Assembly (NCBI GenBank): GCA_021432635.1 | Contig: MU270091.1 | Span: forward strand, 124,001 to 188,000 | Reading direction: 5' to 3' | DNA: 64,000 nucleotides | Origin: Thozetella sp. PMI_491 | Lineage: Eukaryota > Ascomycota > Sordariomycetes > Chaetosphaeriales > Chaetosphaeriaceae | Part shown: one piece after another, positions 34,801 through 45,865 of the stretch | Position numbering within the stretch: the stretch's first letter is position 1 | Layout of the letters: every line of letters starts with the position of its first letter | The notes under the pieces: generated by a model | What the model was told of the DNA's origin: nothing | What the model saw: the letters and a program-made list of their open reading frames with translations, nothing else | The model's database searches: none | Program-made: the position numbers and the translations under genes

Positions 34801-35435
34801 CAGCTGCTGTGCGGATAAACAAACGTAGGAGGCGAGCAACCTGGAATTCGAACTGGTTCCCGGAACGGATTGTCGGGATGCTTCGCGAGTATTTCAATCG
34901 ACGCAGGAGAGGAAGCATTCTCGTCTTGCTTGCCGTCCAAAGATGGACAAAGTGAGTCTAAGCTGGAGTCGCCGGTAGAGTCGGTTCGGGAACTAGACGC
35001 GGAGGAGTGGATGCTGCTGACTTGAGAGACTGACGGCGAAGTTAAGTTTGGCAATGAAGCGCTGCTGGTATCCAAATGCTGACTAGGATCAAGAGAAAGA
35101 GGTGGGTTTTCGTCGAAGGCATCCTCTTTTGCGTCTGAGGGTACGACTGTCTTGCTCGATCCTCCACTGTGACCATCGTGATCCGCAGTGGCAAATCGTC
35201 CAGCGACAGAGGCTGTGTCCTCGAGTGGTTCGACTTCACTTGCGGTTGTACTGGCTGGAGGACGCTCGTCAGATGAAGGACTCTTGCGACTCGAATGCAG
35301 TACCGAAACACGCCTCGAGATGGCGAGCAGCTGGTCGGTTGTTTTGTCGCAAGGTCTCTCACTAGACAGTCGAGACAGCCTGCTTACGGTCGTCATTAGG
35401 CTTGCAGCTGAAGCTTCAATCACGCCAAACAACAT
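31871..35435 (-). CDS. Trypsin-like protease domain fused to two Scw1/Whi3-type RRMs
   Basis: Exon 1 is 35435-33623 and exon 2 is 33567-31871, with a 55-nt intron (donor GTTGGT, CTAAC branch, CTACAG acceptor); 1169 aa in frame. A second possible ATG is at 35396. Residues 1-220 are Ser-rich and low-complexity. A region of unknown type follows ([20 protein letters not shown]), then a chymotrypsin-fold protease domain with all three catalytic motifs: His in AITTLHAFW (about 400), Asp in [10 protein letters not shown] (about 555) and Ser in TRGDSGSIV (Ser 611). The intron falls between Asp and Ser, so the protease spans both exons. Exon 2 runs on without a stop into RRM1 (about 841-917, [20 protein letters not shown]) and RRM2 (about 1002-1080, [38 protein letters not shown]). 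The RRM pair is closest to fungal Scw1/Whi3 proteins. The fusion is unusual. Confidence 0.82.
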
Positions 35436-35835
35436 ACCTCTCTTTCGGCGCCGCCGGAACCCCAACGTCGAACGTCGCCGCTTTGCTCCAGTTCATTATT
35501 GCTACCATCCTCTGGCTGTTACAGGAGCAGCGGTTGTCGCTTTCTACCGATCCCAAGGTCACTCAAATCGTAAAATCGAGACTTTTTGTTTGGTATTACT
35601 TCGCCCCGCAGTCAGGCTGCGCGATTGCCCAAATACACGCATACAGGCCTGCAGATGGTGGCGGTGCCGTGGCAGTGCTTTAGGATGCTGTGACAGCTGA
35701 ACCGCCTCTCATCCAATTGTTTCTATCGGAGCGGGTCGGTTCACTTGTCTGCACGCGGCCTCATTCTGAGGTGGAAGCCACACACAGTTCCATCTGCTGT
35801 CTAACAAGATCACTTGACTGCTTTAACAAAACACG
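35436..35835. promoter_or_regulatory. Divergent 5' region of protease-RRM gene and membrane-hairpin gene
   Basis: 400 bp between the two ATGs; both promoters are presumed here. No defined site recognised. Confidence 0.4.
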
Positions 35836-37023
35836 ATGCTTAAACCAACTGAGGCCGAGCGCCAAGATATCATACGAGCTGTATTTGGGGACGATCTTGT
35901 TCTCTACGCCAACAGTTCCAGGTTCAAGGCCTACTTCGACCACTACTGCGCTATTGTCTGCCCAGCCTCGTCAGGCGATGCCGTTATCGAACTCGACACA
36001 CCAGCGCTCGGAAGCCATGCCGACATCCTCAAGTGTGTTGGGATTATCACCCAGGACCCGCATGTCTCGTTCAACGGCTTTGCTCGCAAGGCACTAGGGG
36101 CCAAGTCGACCGAAGCCAGCATGAAAGAGAAAGAGCACGTGGCAAGATTGGCGGCCGATGTCGCCTTTGCTGTCAATTGTATGCTGAGAAGCTATTACTC
36201 TGAAAACTTCATCAATGGAATGCCTCGCCACATCAAATGGGAAGAAGACGTCTCTTTTCTCGGTTTTATAGAGAGTGCCTTCAGGTCAGGACAGCAGGCT
36301 AAGACACCGGAACAACAACGGAGATGTACGGAAGCCATGATAGCCAAAAAGTCCCTTAAGGCATGGAAGCTTTCCAAACGATACGGCATCAAGATAAAGG
36401 GCACAGAAAACCTGCTAGAGCATCTCGTTCTGGATCCTAGGACAAAAACGCTCAAGGTCTTTCATCAAGTATCCTTTCTAAGAGCGCATCTCACGAAAAG
36501 CAAACAAGAGCCACTGAATCTTAGCTTTGAAGAGAGTTTAAAAAGGCAAGATGTGTTGCTTCGTATGACATTTAGGTGCTCTCTGCTGACATGTATTGGC
36601 AGGGGAACACTGCCACCATTGCTGCTCCTCGAGACGCTTCTAACATTCCACGATGTTCTGTTCCCGGTTGCTAGTGTACGTGAGAAAAGGTCGCGTGCAG
36701 CATTAGAGGCCATGATACAAAAGAACGGTTTTGATCCGGAGGCAAGATGGATAGAGTTTATCCGTGCAACTCCCGTCGATATGAATTTCGAGTACTGGGG
36801 CGACCGCCTGTCGATACTTCACGATGTTGTGAAGCGGCCACCGCCAGCAAATGCTTTGGTCGCCTGGTTTGAAAGGCACACATCTGAGAGGAATGCGCTG
36901 ACAGTAGCAATTGTGGGACTGTTCTTATCCGTTCTCTTCGGACTTCTGTCATTCATTGTCGGAGTCCTCCAACTGGTTTTAGCGTGGGTGGCTTATAGGT
37001 ACCCACCAGCTCTGGCGTCGTAA
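35836..37023 (+). CDS. Fungal accessory protein with C-terminal membrane hairpin
   Basis: Intronless, 395 aa from ATG 35836 (MLKPTEAERQDIIRAVFGDD). Residues 1-330 look like a soluble, mainly helical domain with no signal peptide (FARKALGAKSTEASMKEKEH, KAWKLSKRYGIKIKGTENLL, HVVKRPPPANALVAWFERH). The last 45 residues form one long hydrophobic segment, probably two close-packed membrane helices: TVAIVGLFLSVLFGLLSFIV, then GVLQLVLAWVAYRYP. The lead-in ERHTSERNAL and a C-terminal hairpin of this kind recur in uncharacterised Pezizomycotina accessory proteins. It is divergent from the protease-RRM gene across 400 bp. A membrane-anchored sensor or effector is possible; no family function is known to me. 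Confidence 0.75.
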   Translation: MLKPTEAERQDIIRAVFGDDLVLYANSSRFKAYFDHYCAIVCPASSGDAVIELDTPALGSHADILKCVGIITQDPHVSFNGFARKALGAKSTEASMKEKEHVARLAADVAFAVNCMLRSYYSENFINGMPRHIKWEEDVSFLGFIESAFRSGQQAKTPEQQRRCTEAMIAKKSLKAWKLSKRYGIKIKGTENLLEHLVLDPRTKTLKVFHQVSFLRAHLTKSKQEPLNLSFEESLKRQDVLLRMTFRCSLLTCIGRGTLPPLLLLETLLTFHDVLFPVASVREKRSRAALEAMIQKNGFDPEARWIEFIRATPVDMNFEYWGDRLSILHDVVKRPPPANALVAWFERHTSERNALTVAIVGLFLSVLFGLLSFIVGVLQLVLAWVAYRYPPALAS

Positions 37024-38278
37024 CTAGCAAAAATACCGGAAGGCTTGGCATTGGAATCATCTTTCGGCCAATATATACATCGCTTCAGACTTATGAGCCC
37101 AGCTTCAGTATTGCAGCATTTATGGACTTGGATCCCAGAGCTTGGGCTGCTACTAGAGCACACAGTAAGGGATGCCTACTGGTGATCGGATCAGCACAAC
37201 TCCTCCTCTCCTCGCCTACTAATGAAGGTGTAGATACTGCAGCATGATGAGTCTTTTCGCAACCGGCGGGTAGATAAACATGACTTCATTGAATCTGATA
37301 AAGGTTGATTCCTGGCACCATGTGCTAGCTCGGATGAAGGAGTCAAGATCATCCTTTGCACTCTTTCTTGAGATCTCTTCCTATCAGCATCGTTTCTAAT
37401 CGGATAAGGTACGATAGAGCGCCATTACAAATAGAAGATTTCGATTGCTTGCTTTACTATATTTAACTCGATGGGGTTTTAAGATGCGTCCTCCTAAGAG
37501 TTTGACTGCATTCCCGGTCGTTGTTGATTGCACTGTGCAGTACAATAACAAACAGGGCCCGTTGGCGGCTGACGAGAGCACGGCTACGGCAGACCGCCGT
37601 TCCTTTGGAACGTCGTACAAGGTCATATTTGGAGACATCAAATTTTGCGTAGGCCTCACCCTGTTGGAGTTGTCTACTCTCGTCTCACGAGCTGAGCCCG
37701 AGGCTACATCCACACCAGGCTAGCATTAGGTATCTTTTCAACACTCCCTCTACGAAGTAGCTCAGCCTGAGGGAGGACGTGCCAAGGCGGCCCAATGAAC
37801 ATACTACAGCCAACAAGTACAACCAACGCGCTACAGCCAACAGCCAGCGAACGTAACCAACACACTACAGCCAGCAGCTAGCCGCGCACGGGGGCAGACC
37901 CCCCAAGCCGCGCCTCACTTTATGACTCGTAATCATTCACCATCTTAAACACGTCAAGATCAACAGTTTTAATTTCACTATACAAAAAAAAAACACTATA
38001 CCATATATAGACCTCCAACGCTAAAAGTAGAGTAAATATGCAGTACATTGTAAAAAGTGGTGTATGCCATAGATGAATCCTCATTTTTAGGTGGTAGATT
38101 GATCCTCGTGTATTGGGTTGTGTGGCTCCTTGACTGGGCAGCTATCATAGCTTGCTCCTGAAGTTATCTGACTAATCTATCTCACGTGCTTTGTAGCGTT
38201 GCTGTGCCCTCCCATATAACACCACTTTCGACTAGTTATAAATATGCCCCTCGCTCTTACTGGGTAAAAGCAGGACGC
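37024..38278. other. Intergenic with short imperfect tandem repeat
   Basis: About 1.25 kb with no supportable gene. At about 37802-37895 the words CTACAGCCAAC and AACCAAC recur in three imperfect ~30-bp units before a C-rich stretch; an AT-rich block with a poly-A tract follows (37970-38050). Confidence 0.45.
37802..37895. repeat. Imperfect ~30-bp tandem repeat (CTACAGCCA units)
   Basis: Three degenerate units beginning CTACAGCCA(A/G)CA, the first two ending in CAACCAAC-like sequence. Copies differ by indels. Non-coding; could be the edge of an old mobile element. Confidence 0.5.
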
Positions 38279-38755
38279 ATGAACCAAAGCAACAGCAATA
38301 ACAACGGCGTGATCGAAATGTTTTCCTTGCAACTAGCCATTTCCAGCGCCGTATGTATCCTTGGCCTGCTTGCAATGGCGTTGCTGTCTGATGATGGCGA
38401 CCCTAATGCTGGATTCGGCCTTTGCGCGATCCCCCGACCCATGGCGGTATATACCTTGTTCTCGACAGTAGCAGTCAGCGAGTCTTGCCGCCTCCTCCTG
38501 CATTACTATGGAACATCGGCCGACGCGCAGAATGTATGCCTGCCTATCGGGGCCAGCGTTGGTTCCGCCGTCGCCATCGTACAGGCCCTAGGGCGAGCAC
38601 AACTCCCAGCACTAGGAGAGATTACGAGGAGCCCCGATACTGGAACTCATACTGTGCCTCTTAAGTACATACACGAGCAAGGTAATAAAGGCTGTTCCAA
38701 TTCACCCGTTATGGCCATCATATTCTTCTTGCTAAGTAGTATTATTAGAGTTTAA
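38279..38755 (+). CDS. Hypothetical small membrane protein
   Basis: Open frame of 159 codons from ATG 38279 (MNQSNSNNNGVIEMFSLQ). It has a clear hydrophobic segment at about 17-38 (LAISSAVCILGLLAMALLSD), weaker ones at about 55-75 and 90-115 (GASVGSAVAIVQALG), and a hydrophobic C-terminus (VMAIIFFLLSSIIRV). I do not recognise it. The start region and spacing to neighbours are plausible, but a fungal gene of this size would often have an intron, and the frame could be incidental. Low confidence as a real gene. Confidence 0.35.
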   Translation: MNQSNSNNNGVIEMFSLQLAISSAVCILGLLAMALLSDDGDPNAGFGLCAIPRPMAVYTLFSTVAVSESCRLLLHYYGTSADAQNVCLPIGASVGSAVAIVQALGRAQLPALGEITRSPDTGTHTVPLKYIHEQGNKGCSNSPVMAIIFFLLSSIIRV

Positions 38756-39402
38756 ACAGGCAATCGTAATGGCCCCCGGCCCCCTGGCCCCTGGTTCCCA
38801 CTCTGGCCCCAGCACAGGTAGAAGAAACCCTCTTAAAACGAGTTGCATTTTGCATGGGTCGGTCATCCTGGGATAACGCTGCTGCTGGCGATTGGCTTGT
38901 TAGAGTCTGTTGGCACTTTTGGTTACTGAACGCTGCGTCACAGACGCCCTCGTATTATTTGAAAGTCATCCAGCCATCATCCTCTTGTTGATTGGGAGCC
39001 GTCATCTGTCCCTTGAGCGCCACGTGAAGAAATATACTACGCGTAGCTTACCCAATCCATCACCCTCTTTTCCAGCACTCTATACAGCATCTACCTTGGG
39101 GTGATTTTTTCTTCGAGCAACATGACTAAGCCTACTCAGCTCTCAAGTTCGAGCGCTAAAAAGGACCCGTACCTAGTGTCATTCCACACACACCGTTGTC
39201 ACTGCCGGACGCCTCGGTGCCATTGCCTGTGGAACTCCAACTCCCTTGACAATGATCTTAACACAAGCCACGGCCGATCGTTGAGCAATTCCCAAGATCC
39301 AAAGTACCAAGGTAAATGCCGAAAAGGTAAACACTACTTCACTACCGGCGTTCTAGTTTCCATCTATTCTAATGCGAGACACTCATATGGATCATGTAAC
39401 CG
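38756..39402. other. Intergenic
   Basis: No gene supported; a short plus frame at 39101-39406 (Ser/His/Cys-rich) has no family and overlaps the 3' end of the next minus-strand gene. Confidence 0.45.
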
Positions 39403-41108
39403 CTAAACATACATAAACTCGGGCGCTAGTCCGCTATTATCCTGGCCAACTTCGTGTTCCACCTGGTCATTTGCTTCTAGAGACAATCCGTCCCACTGAG
39501 CCTGTAGGGTAATCTCGTGCAGCACGCCAAGCCCCTCGTCAGACTCCAGCCACTTCATCTTCTGCCACATCTGCTCGGCAATGTCGTAGGTCATGGGCCT
39601 CCCCCCGGCCGCCCAGGCGTCAACCAGATCCGCCCACCAGATCCTGAGCTGCCTCAGCTCCTCCGAAGCGGCCGGTCCGCTCGGCTCGTCGCCTTCTTGC
39701 TCCATCCCGAACCAATCCATAGTCCCGACCGTAAGGGCATATGCGCTGACGGCCCGCATCCACAGCCGCGCTTCGCGTGGGCTGAGCCCTGTAGACCGAA
39801 CCCATGCCCAAGGGTCCCGGCCACATGGCTCGTTTTGCCTCAGTTCCCGGACGGCTTTGTAGAGCCAGCCGAGGATCTGTCCGTCCGTCCGGGTCGCCGC
39901 GTAGGGATTACCTGCAAGGATTGGCGCCTGGAGGAACTCGTTCCCCATCTGGATATACATGGAGACAACGACAGGGTCGAAGTCGGTGCAGCCGAGAATC
40001 TTGGCTGACTGATGGTTCTGAATGACATAGGTAACGAATAGTGTCCTGAAATGCCGCAAGTTAGTTTCGAGTGTTCAGAAAATTCTCAACGCCGTGATTA
40101 TGAAGGGGACGAACATCAACAACAGCCGCTTTTTTAAGCAGTCATAAAACCGCCACTGTTTTTCTACTCGCTTTCTTGCGTCGAGGAGTGAAAACGCCCC
40201 TTTGAGATGGGCCTGCACGCTGCTATCGTCACCGAAGGCGCTCTAAAGTATGTGTCAGTGGCAGAAGTAGCATGAGATGGACGGCGTATCTTACATCAGA
40301 CATGATGATAGTGCCGATGACACTTAGGTAGGATGCGGGTACGATGCCCGTAGCGTATTTAAGGTAGTCCCCTAGCCAGTGGAGTAGGCCCTGTCTGTGG
40401 AGGAGGTAAGTTTCTTGGAAGTCTGGGTGCCTTTGGAGCGTTCGATGCGCCGCCGTTATGCAGAGCGTTATCTGAAACCACGTGGGGTCCGTTTGCGCCA
40501 GCCCGAGCCTGCTTGATGGTCAGTCCAACGGCCAGGCTCCCTCAATGGCGCGGCTAGGTGTCGGCAAGTTACCTCGAATCAGACGGCTTTCCTTCGCATG
40601 TAAGATCGGAAAGCAAGTTACGATCCCGCACGACTGGGGGGAGTGCATTAGCCTAGCGCTCGCCACGATTCTGCCTTGACCTTACAGTAGTAGAAGGCCT
40701 CGGAAGACCGGTGCGTCATCTTGACTGGTAGCACATCGAACGGATCGGCAGGGGTGGCGGGCAGGAGGCTAGGTAGCCGCTGCTTAATCTCATCGGTGGC
40801 CACCTCTTTGGGGCTGGCCGCCGCCACCTGCACGGCATCCCTCAGGTACACGCAGTCCGTCCCATAGACCAGACAGGACCGGCTGCATCGTGGGTAGTGT
40901 TAGCATGCGCCAGCCGTATTAACTGCATATCCTTGCCCGCACGGGCAGCTTAGAAAAGGAAACAGGGCTCGAAATAGTATCACGACACTTACCATACTGG
41001 TCGTTCCTCGCCGCAACGCACTCTTCTCTGTTTACATGCGGTGCAGCCCGTCCGACTCTTTTTATGAGCCAAGCGCTGTCGCGGCTTACCGTTCCTGTTT
41101 GTGGTCAT
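39403..41108 (-). CDS. Zn2Cys6 transcription factor, six exons
   Basis: Exons 41108-40993, 40882-40686, 40633-40573, 40511-40295, 40242-40091 and 40045-39403 all join in frame (461 aa). The first intron splits the zinc cluster: SRTGCTACKQRRVRCGEERP joins VCRSCLVYGTDC, giving six cysteines in C-x2-C-x6-C-x6-C-x2-C-x6-C spacing. The N-terminus is basic (NRNGKPRQRLAHKK). The body matches the short fungal TF domain: QITLCITAAHRTLQRHPDF, YLLHRQGLLHWLGDYL and SYLSVIGTIIMSD in the helical repeat region, and the C-terminal EFLQAPILAGNPYAATRTDG and LWMRAVSAYALTVGTMDWF. Nuclear regulator. The secreted peptidase and esterase genes 1.3 kb away are on the other strand and are possible targets, by position only. 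Confidence 0.88.
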
Positions 41109-42427
41109 GGCCCGAGTCTCGATGAAAAATAAGGTAAAGTGAAAAGGAAAAAGAAGCTACGTTCGCTCACGTTGTAGAACTCTCACGCTGAATACCTCGC
41201 CAACTACCATCACGACGGTGGAAATGGAGAACTCCAATATTAAATGTCCACTCTGGTGATGACCCAGGTTCTCGGCTTGGCCGATAGTAGCCCCGCATAA
41301 GCCGACGACCGCCCCTGCGATTGGCTGGTGCAATACGGTGGCTGCATACGCCCCGGTCGCGTTTGGGCCATAGCACCTCGATGCCAAGTACACACAAGGG
41401 GTCCGGCTGGTGATGTGGGTCTGTCATCGGCGCCGAAGCCGTTCCAATCTAGCAAAGTCTTACTGTATGCGCACGTCAAATTTCTCTCTTGGTTGGCCCT
41501 TTCTCTATGCGGTGAGCCATCTGTAACTGAGCACACTTGGTTAAGCCAAATACCAAGACCGGAGAGCGGATCTAGGCACCACAGAGCCTCCCGGTATTTG
41601 TTGTCTACCTACCTAGTCGAAGCCTAGACTGCCATTGGACTCGGTCTACGTTTGAGCGCCATAAAGTAGAGAAGTTCCGTTGCACAATCCGCGCATAAAA
41701 CCAAGAGATATAGGTTCGGGACAAGCCAACCATGTAGCTCGTGCCAACAGTGCAACTTGAGCATATGCCGCAATTCTTCTTGGCGAGACAAGCCTTGCAA
41801 TGGCGATCGCGCCAATCCTGTTCACGGAACTAAAATTTGCTCAAACTTAGTAGCTGCCTAGTCTCGACGCTCCCCAGCCCCGACACCTAGGATGAAGACA
41901 CCGGGCACCCGTACAATAGGCCACCCGCATAGGTGCGCCACTAATTAGAACCGTACGTCATGTTTTCTAGCCACGACTTAGGGATAGTAATGAGGTGGCG
42001 CCAGAAACCCAACTCTCTATCTCTCTCATTGGCCTAGTCGCCATTCAGCCCCACTATCGACTCTCCTCGTCTGCCATGATTGGCCGGTTCGCCATTCGAG
42101 GAAGCCCTGCGCCGCAACTTGGTCCATAGGAATTGGTGCAACCCGTGAGGAAGCGAACATCTCTCCCTATATAGTAGAGGAAATTCTTGCTTTCGGCCAA
42201 GGCACTGACGCAGTGCCGCAGCATGATGAGGCTTGGGCCAAATGGGATGCGATGCGGCGCTGTATTAGCCCCAGGCGCGTATTCCCGCGGCGTTGGTAGC
42301 ATTAGGTATAAATTCAACCAGGCAGCTCGTCGGCCTTACAAAAACTGCTGGAACGGCACATATTTCAATTTCCTAAAGTAAAGCACATAATAAAGTGAAC
42401 TTTCTACATTGCTAACATTAATCTTCA
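41109..42427. other. Intergenic, 5' regions of regulator and peptidase genes
   Basis: 1.3 kb between divergent ATGs. Only overlapping short frames without family resemblance. Presumed to hold both promoters. Confidence 0.5.
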
Positions 42428-44758
42428 ATGGGGTTTCTTTCGTCTCTATCCCTCCTATGGAGCCTGATGGCTCTTAGCGACGCAGTCGTTGCGTCGGCCT
42501 TTCTGCCTCCGCCACAGGATCTCATCACAATCATGTCTCAGAGATGGCCGGGCGGCTCCATCTCATACAAACAGGTCCGTATCCTCTCCAAGGAAAATTT
42601 TTGGGGGCGGCTGCTCTCCCACCTAGAGATACTTTGCCGAGAGATACAGAGACGACATCAAGACGGCTGACAGAGACCAGACCACCATCTGCGAGACCAC
42701 GCCGGGCGTCAAGGCATGGAGTGGATACATATCCATGCCCGGCGGGCTCCTCAACCAGCTCGAAAATGTTCACAATAGCTTCGACTCGAATCTATTCTTC
42801 TGGTATTTCGGTGCGTACAGCGCTTTCTCCCCCAATTGCGTCCATAGTCCTAACCATCGCCCGCATCCAGAGTCGCGTAACGATCCCGCCAATGCCCCAA
42901 CAGCTATCTACCTAGGTGGTGGCCCAGGCTACACTTCCCTCGATAGCATGTCCGGATTCCCCTGTATCATCGGTGCAGACTCCAACAGCACAGACATCAA
43001 TCCCTTCTCCTGGAATAACAATGTCAACATGCTCTACGTGGACCAGCCCGCCGGTACTGGCTATTCGTACGTGACGATAAAGAACGGGACTTGGGATGCG
43101 ATCGAAGGGAAATTCACACCGCTGGAGGATGGAGAGGATATGCCAGAGACAAACGCTACTCTTATGGCAGCTACGATGGATCCTAGCCCTCTCGAGACGA
43201 CACTGAACACCACTGCCCAAGCTGCCCGAGTCATGTGGCAGTTCGCTCAAATATTCTTTCAGGAGTATGTGCCTAAGCGCCTGATGACGGTGTATATGCT
43301 AACAACTTGCAACAACTTGCAAAGGTTTCCGGAGAAGCCCACCACCGAAGACGAAATTTCTATCTGGGGCACATCGGTATGTCCTTGCGTGGGAGCACGT
43401 TTTAGTTCTAGACTCTGTATAGGCTGAGCTAACCCTCCGCCCTTCATAGTTCGGCGGGCTCTGGGCCCCTGCGTTCCTCTCCCACTTCATTACCCAGAAC
43501 GAACTGGTGTCTAACTGCACCCACCCCAACGAGAATGCCACCATTCTCACGCCTGGGACGCTGGGTATTGGCAACGGCTGCATTGACTTTAAGATCATCG
43601 CCGAGAGCTACCCGCACATGGCTTACAACAACACCTATGGAATTCAAGTGTACAATGAGAGCATATACGAGGTCGCCATGCACAACGTGACGGCTCCCAA
43701 TACCGGTTGCCACGCCCTGGTCGACAGCTGCAGAGCCGCCGCGAAAGAAGGGGATCCAACCAGCCAAGGGACCAACGATACTGTGAATGCGGCGTGCCAG
43801 GCAGCGTCACAGGCGTGCTGGCTTTTTGTCCAACAATCCTACGTGAAATATTCGGACGTGAGCTTGCATTTCCGCTCCTACCAGCATTCTCTGTGTCAGT
43901 TTTGCTAACTTCTATGCATTTGGTTAGCATTCGACATTCGACATAGCCCAGATTAATGCCCTGGACGACGTGACCGACTATTTCACAACCTTTTATAATC
44001 AACGCTGGGTGCAAGAAGACCTCGGTGTCCGCGTCAATTTCACTTTCGAGGATGTGTCATACGAAATCGCCATGTTTAGTGAAACCGGCGATCCCATGGC
44101 TAGGGACATATCCGCGATGGAGCACGTTATCAATAGCGGGGCTAATGTAGCTCTGATATTCGGCGACCGAGACTACGCATGCAACTGTATGACTTCATTC
44201 TCTCTTCCTAATCTGGGCCGGGTGTGCGTGTTTTTTTTTAAAGATATGAGACTAACATGAAAGCGAAACAAAGGGATCGGGGGCGAAGCGGTGTCCTTGG
44301 TAGCGTCTTATCCTGGAGCCGACGCTTTCCGCGCGGCGGGCTACGCTGACATCGTCACCAATTCGTCCTATAACGGTGGGCTCGTCCGGCAGCATGGAAG
44401 AGTGTCGTTTTCACGCGTCTTCGAAGCACCACACGCGGTGGCCGCCGGCCAGCTAGAGACAACCTCACGCATCTTTGAGCGCGCCATGTTTGGGCAGGAC
44501 ATCGCGACGGGTAAACTCCACGCTAGCGATTGCTATAGCACCCGGGGCCCAGCCACCACCTGGTGCAGGAACCCGGTGCCAACGGCTAGGGAGAGCGAAT
44601 GTTTCAACTACAAGGCCTTCGATACGTGTACCGACCAGCAGAAGAGCGCACTTCTCGATGGAAGTGCGATCATGGAGAACTTCGTCATGGTGAGCCCCAG
44701 GGGGGTCAAACTCACGGATCTGACGGTCGTGAACGTAACCGAGGAGTGGTGTAGGTAG
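42428..44758 (+). CDS. Secreted serine carboxypeptidase-like protein (peptidase S10)
   Basis: Seven exons: 42428-42574, 42627-42810, 42871-43264, 43325-43376, 43450-43857, 43928-44186 and 44274-44758. All are in frame, 642 aa. Residues 1-24 (MGFLSSLSLLWSLMALSDAV) are a signal peptide. S10 blocks in order: TTICETTPGVKAWSGYISMP, NLFFWYFESRNDPANAP, AIYLGGGPGYTSLDS (oxyanion region), NMLYVDQPAGTGYSY, ISIWGTSFGGLWAP (nucleophile Ser in GxSxG; most members have GESYGG), YNQRWVQEDLGVRVNFT, IFGDRDYACNWIGGE (Asp) and RVFEAPHAVAA (His). All three catalytic residues are present. Several NxT/S sites fit extracellular glycosylation. Followed 1.1 kb downstream in the same direction by a secreted carboxylesterase gene. 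Function is inferred as an extracellular exopeptidase. Confidence 0.92.
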
Positions 44759-45865
44759 CCATACAGCCGCGACCGTGGGCGAGCTGCAGAAGATGAGATA
44801 GAAGGCCTCCAATTCTATAGAAGCTCACGCTAGCCGGGTTATAATTGCTAATGCGCGTTCAAATGATGAAGATTATCTCGATTACAAAAGGCTCGTAGTT
44901 ACCTCAAAAGAGTAGTACCTCTCCCAAACTGGCCCGCGCTCAAGCTCGGTGTGGTGTGAACACCTAAATTCGTAGAGGCCAGACAGCACCAACTCCGCAT
45001 GTGATCAGCCCAGCAGAGCATCGTGCTATTTCCTTCTCAACAAAGCACAGCGGTTGTAGGCTTCCTTCTCAAGCATAAGCTCTCGTATGTTTCTGCGGAG
45101 AGTGCCAAAGGTCGCGTCATCCTGCCGCCCAAGACGGCTAAGCTCGAATATGGTAGGAAATAAAGCCTTAGGGCCTGCACAAGTGTTGGATATCTGGGGT
45201 AGACTGATTGATTCGTCCGATCCAGATTGGATTGTAACAGGGTGGTTTTGGATTCTCGAAAGTAGACATTGAAGTTTCCGAGCCTGTTTACACGTTGTCG
45301 TACTGTACCATTCTTGGAGTTCTCAAGCAGTTTATAAGCTAAGAGGTGCTGTAGGATTCTGTTAGTAGCGCTTTATGTAGCACTCTTTGCAAAATTACAC
45401 CTATAGGCAGTGTCTCAATGTTGGGCTTTTCTGAAAATGAAAGCCATTAAATCATTCATAGGCTTTTTATTAGACCGGAGCTGTTTAGTACTAAGATAAT
45501 TCGCAATATAGTCCCAATCAAAAATATCCCAAACGAATTGACTTTGCTAAAAGCTGGAGCGCCGATGGCGAGGAGAGCGTGTGTAGACAACCTCCGATGT
45601 CTCCATGGCTCTCGGGTCGACCTCTCCGCGACATCTTCAAGTGGGTCGATTGATGAACGCCACATCTTACTTGGAGGGGGGAAGTGCCAAGTCGAATTAG
45701 ACAAACTCAGCAGCTTGCATTGACGAATCATGCATGAGAGATACCGTTGCTTTGCAGATAGCAATCTTTTATCCGGGGGTTCAACAAACCCCTCCTTCAG
45801 CTTACTACAGATCTTTTCGAATCAAAACAAGGGAAAAAAATATTGAACCAGATCATTGTTCGACC
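44759..45865. other. Intergenic
   Basis: 1.1 kb, AT-rich, between the tandem secreted-hydrolase genes; no gene seen. Confidence 0.5.

Noticed and set aside
39101-39406. 101-codon plus frame (Ser/His/Cys-rich)
   Set aside because: No family resemblance, and it overlaps the 3' end of the well-supported Zn2Cys6 gene on the other strand.
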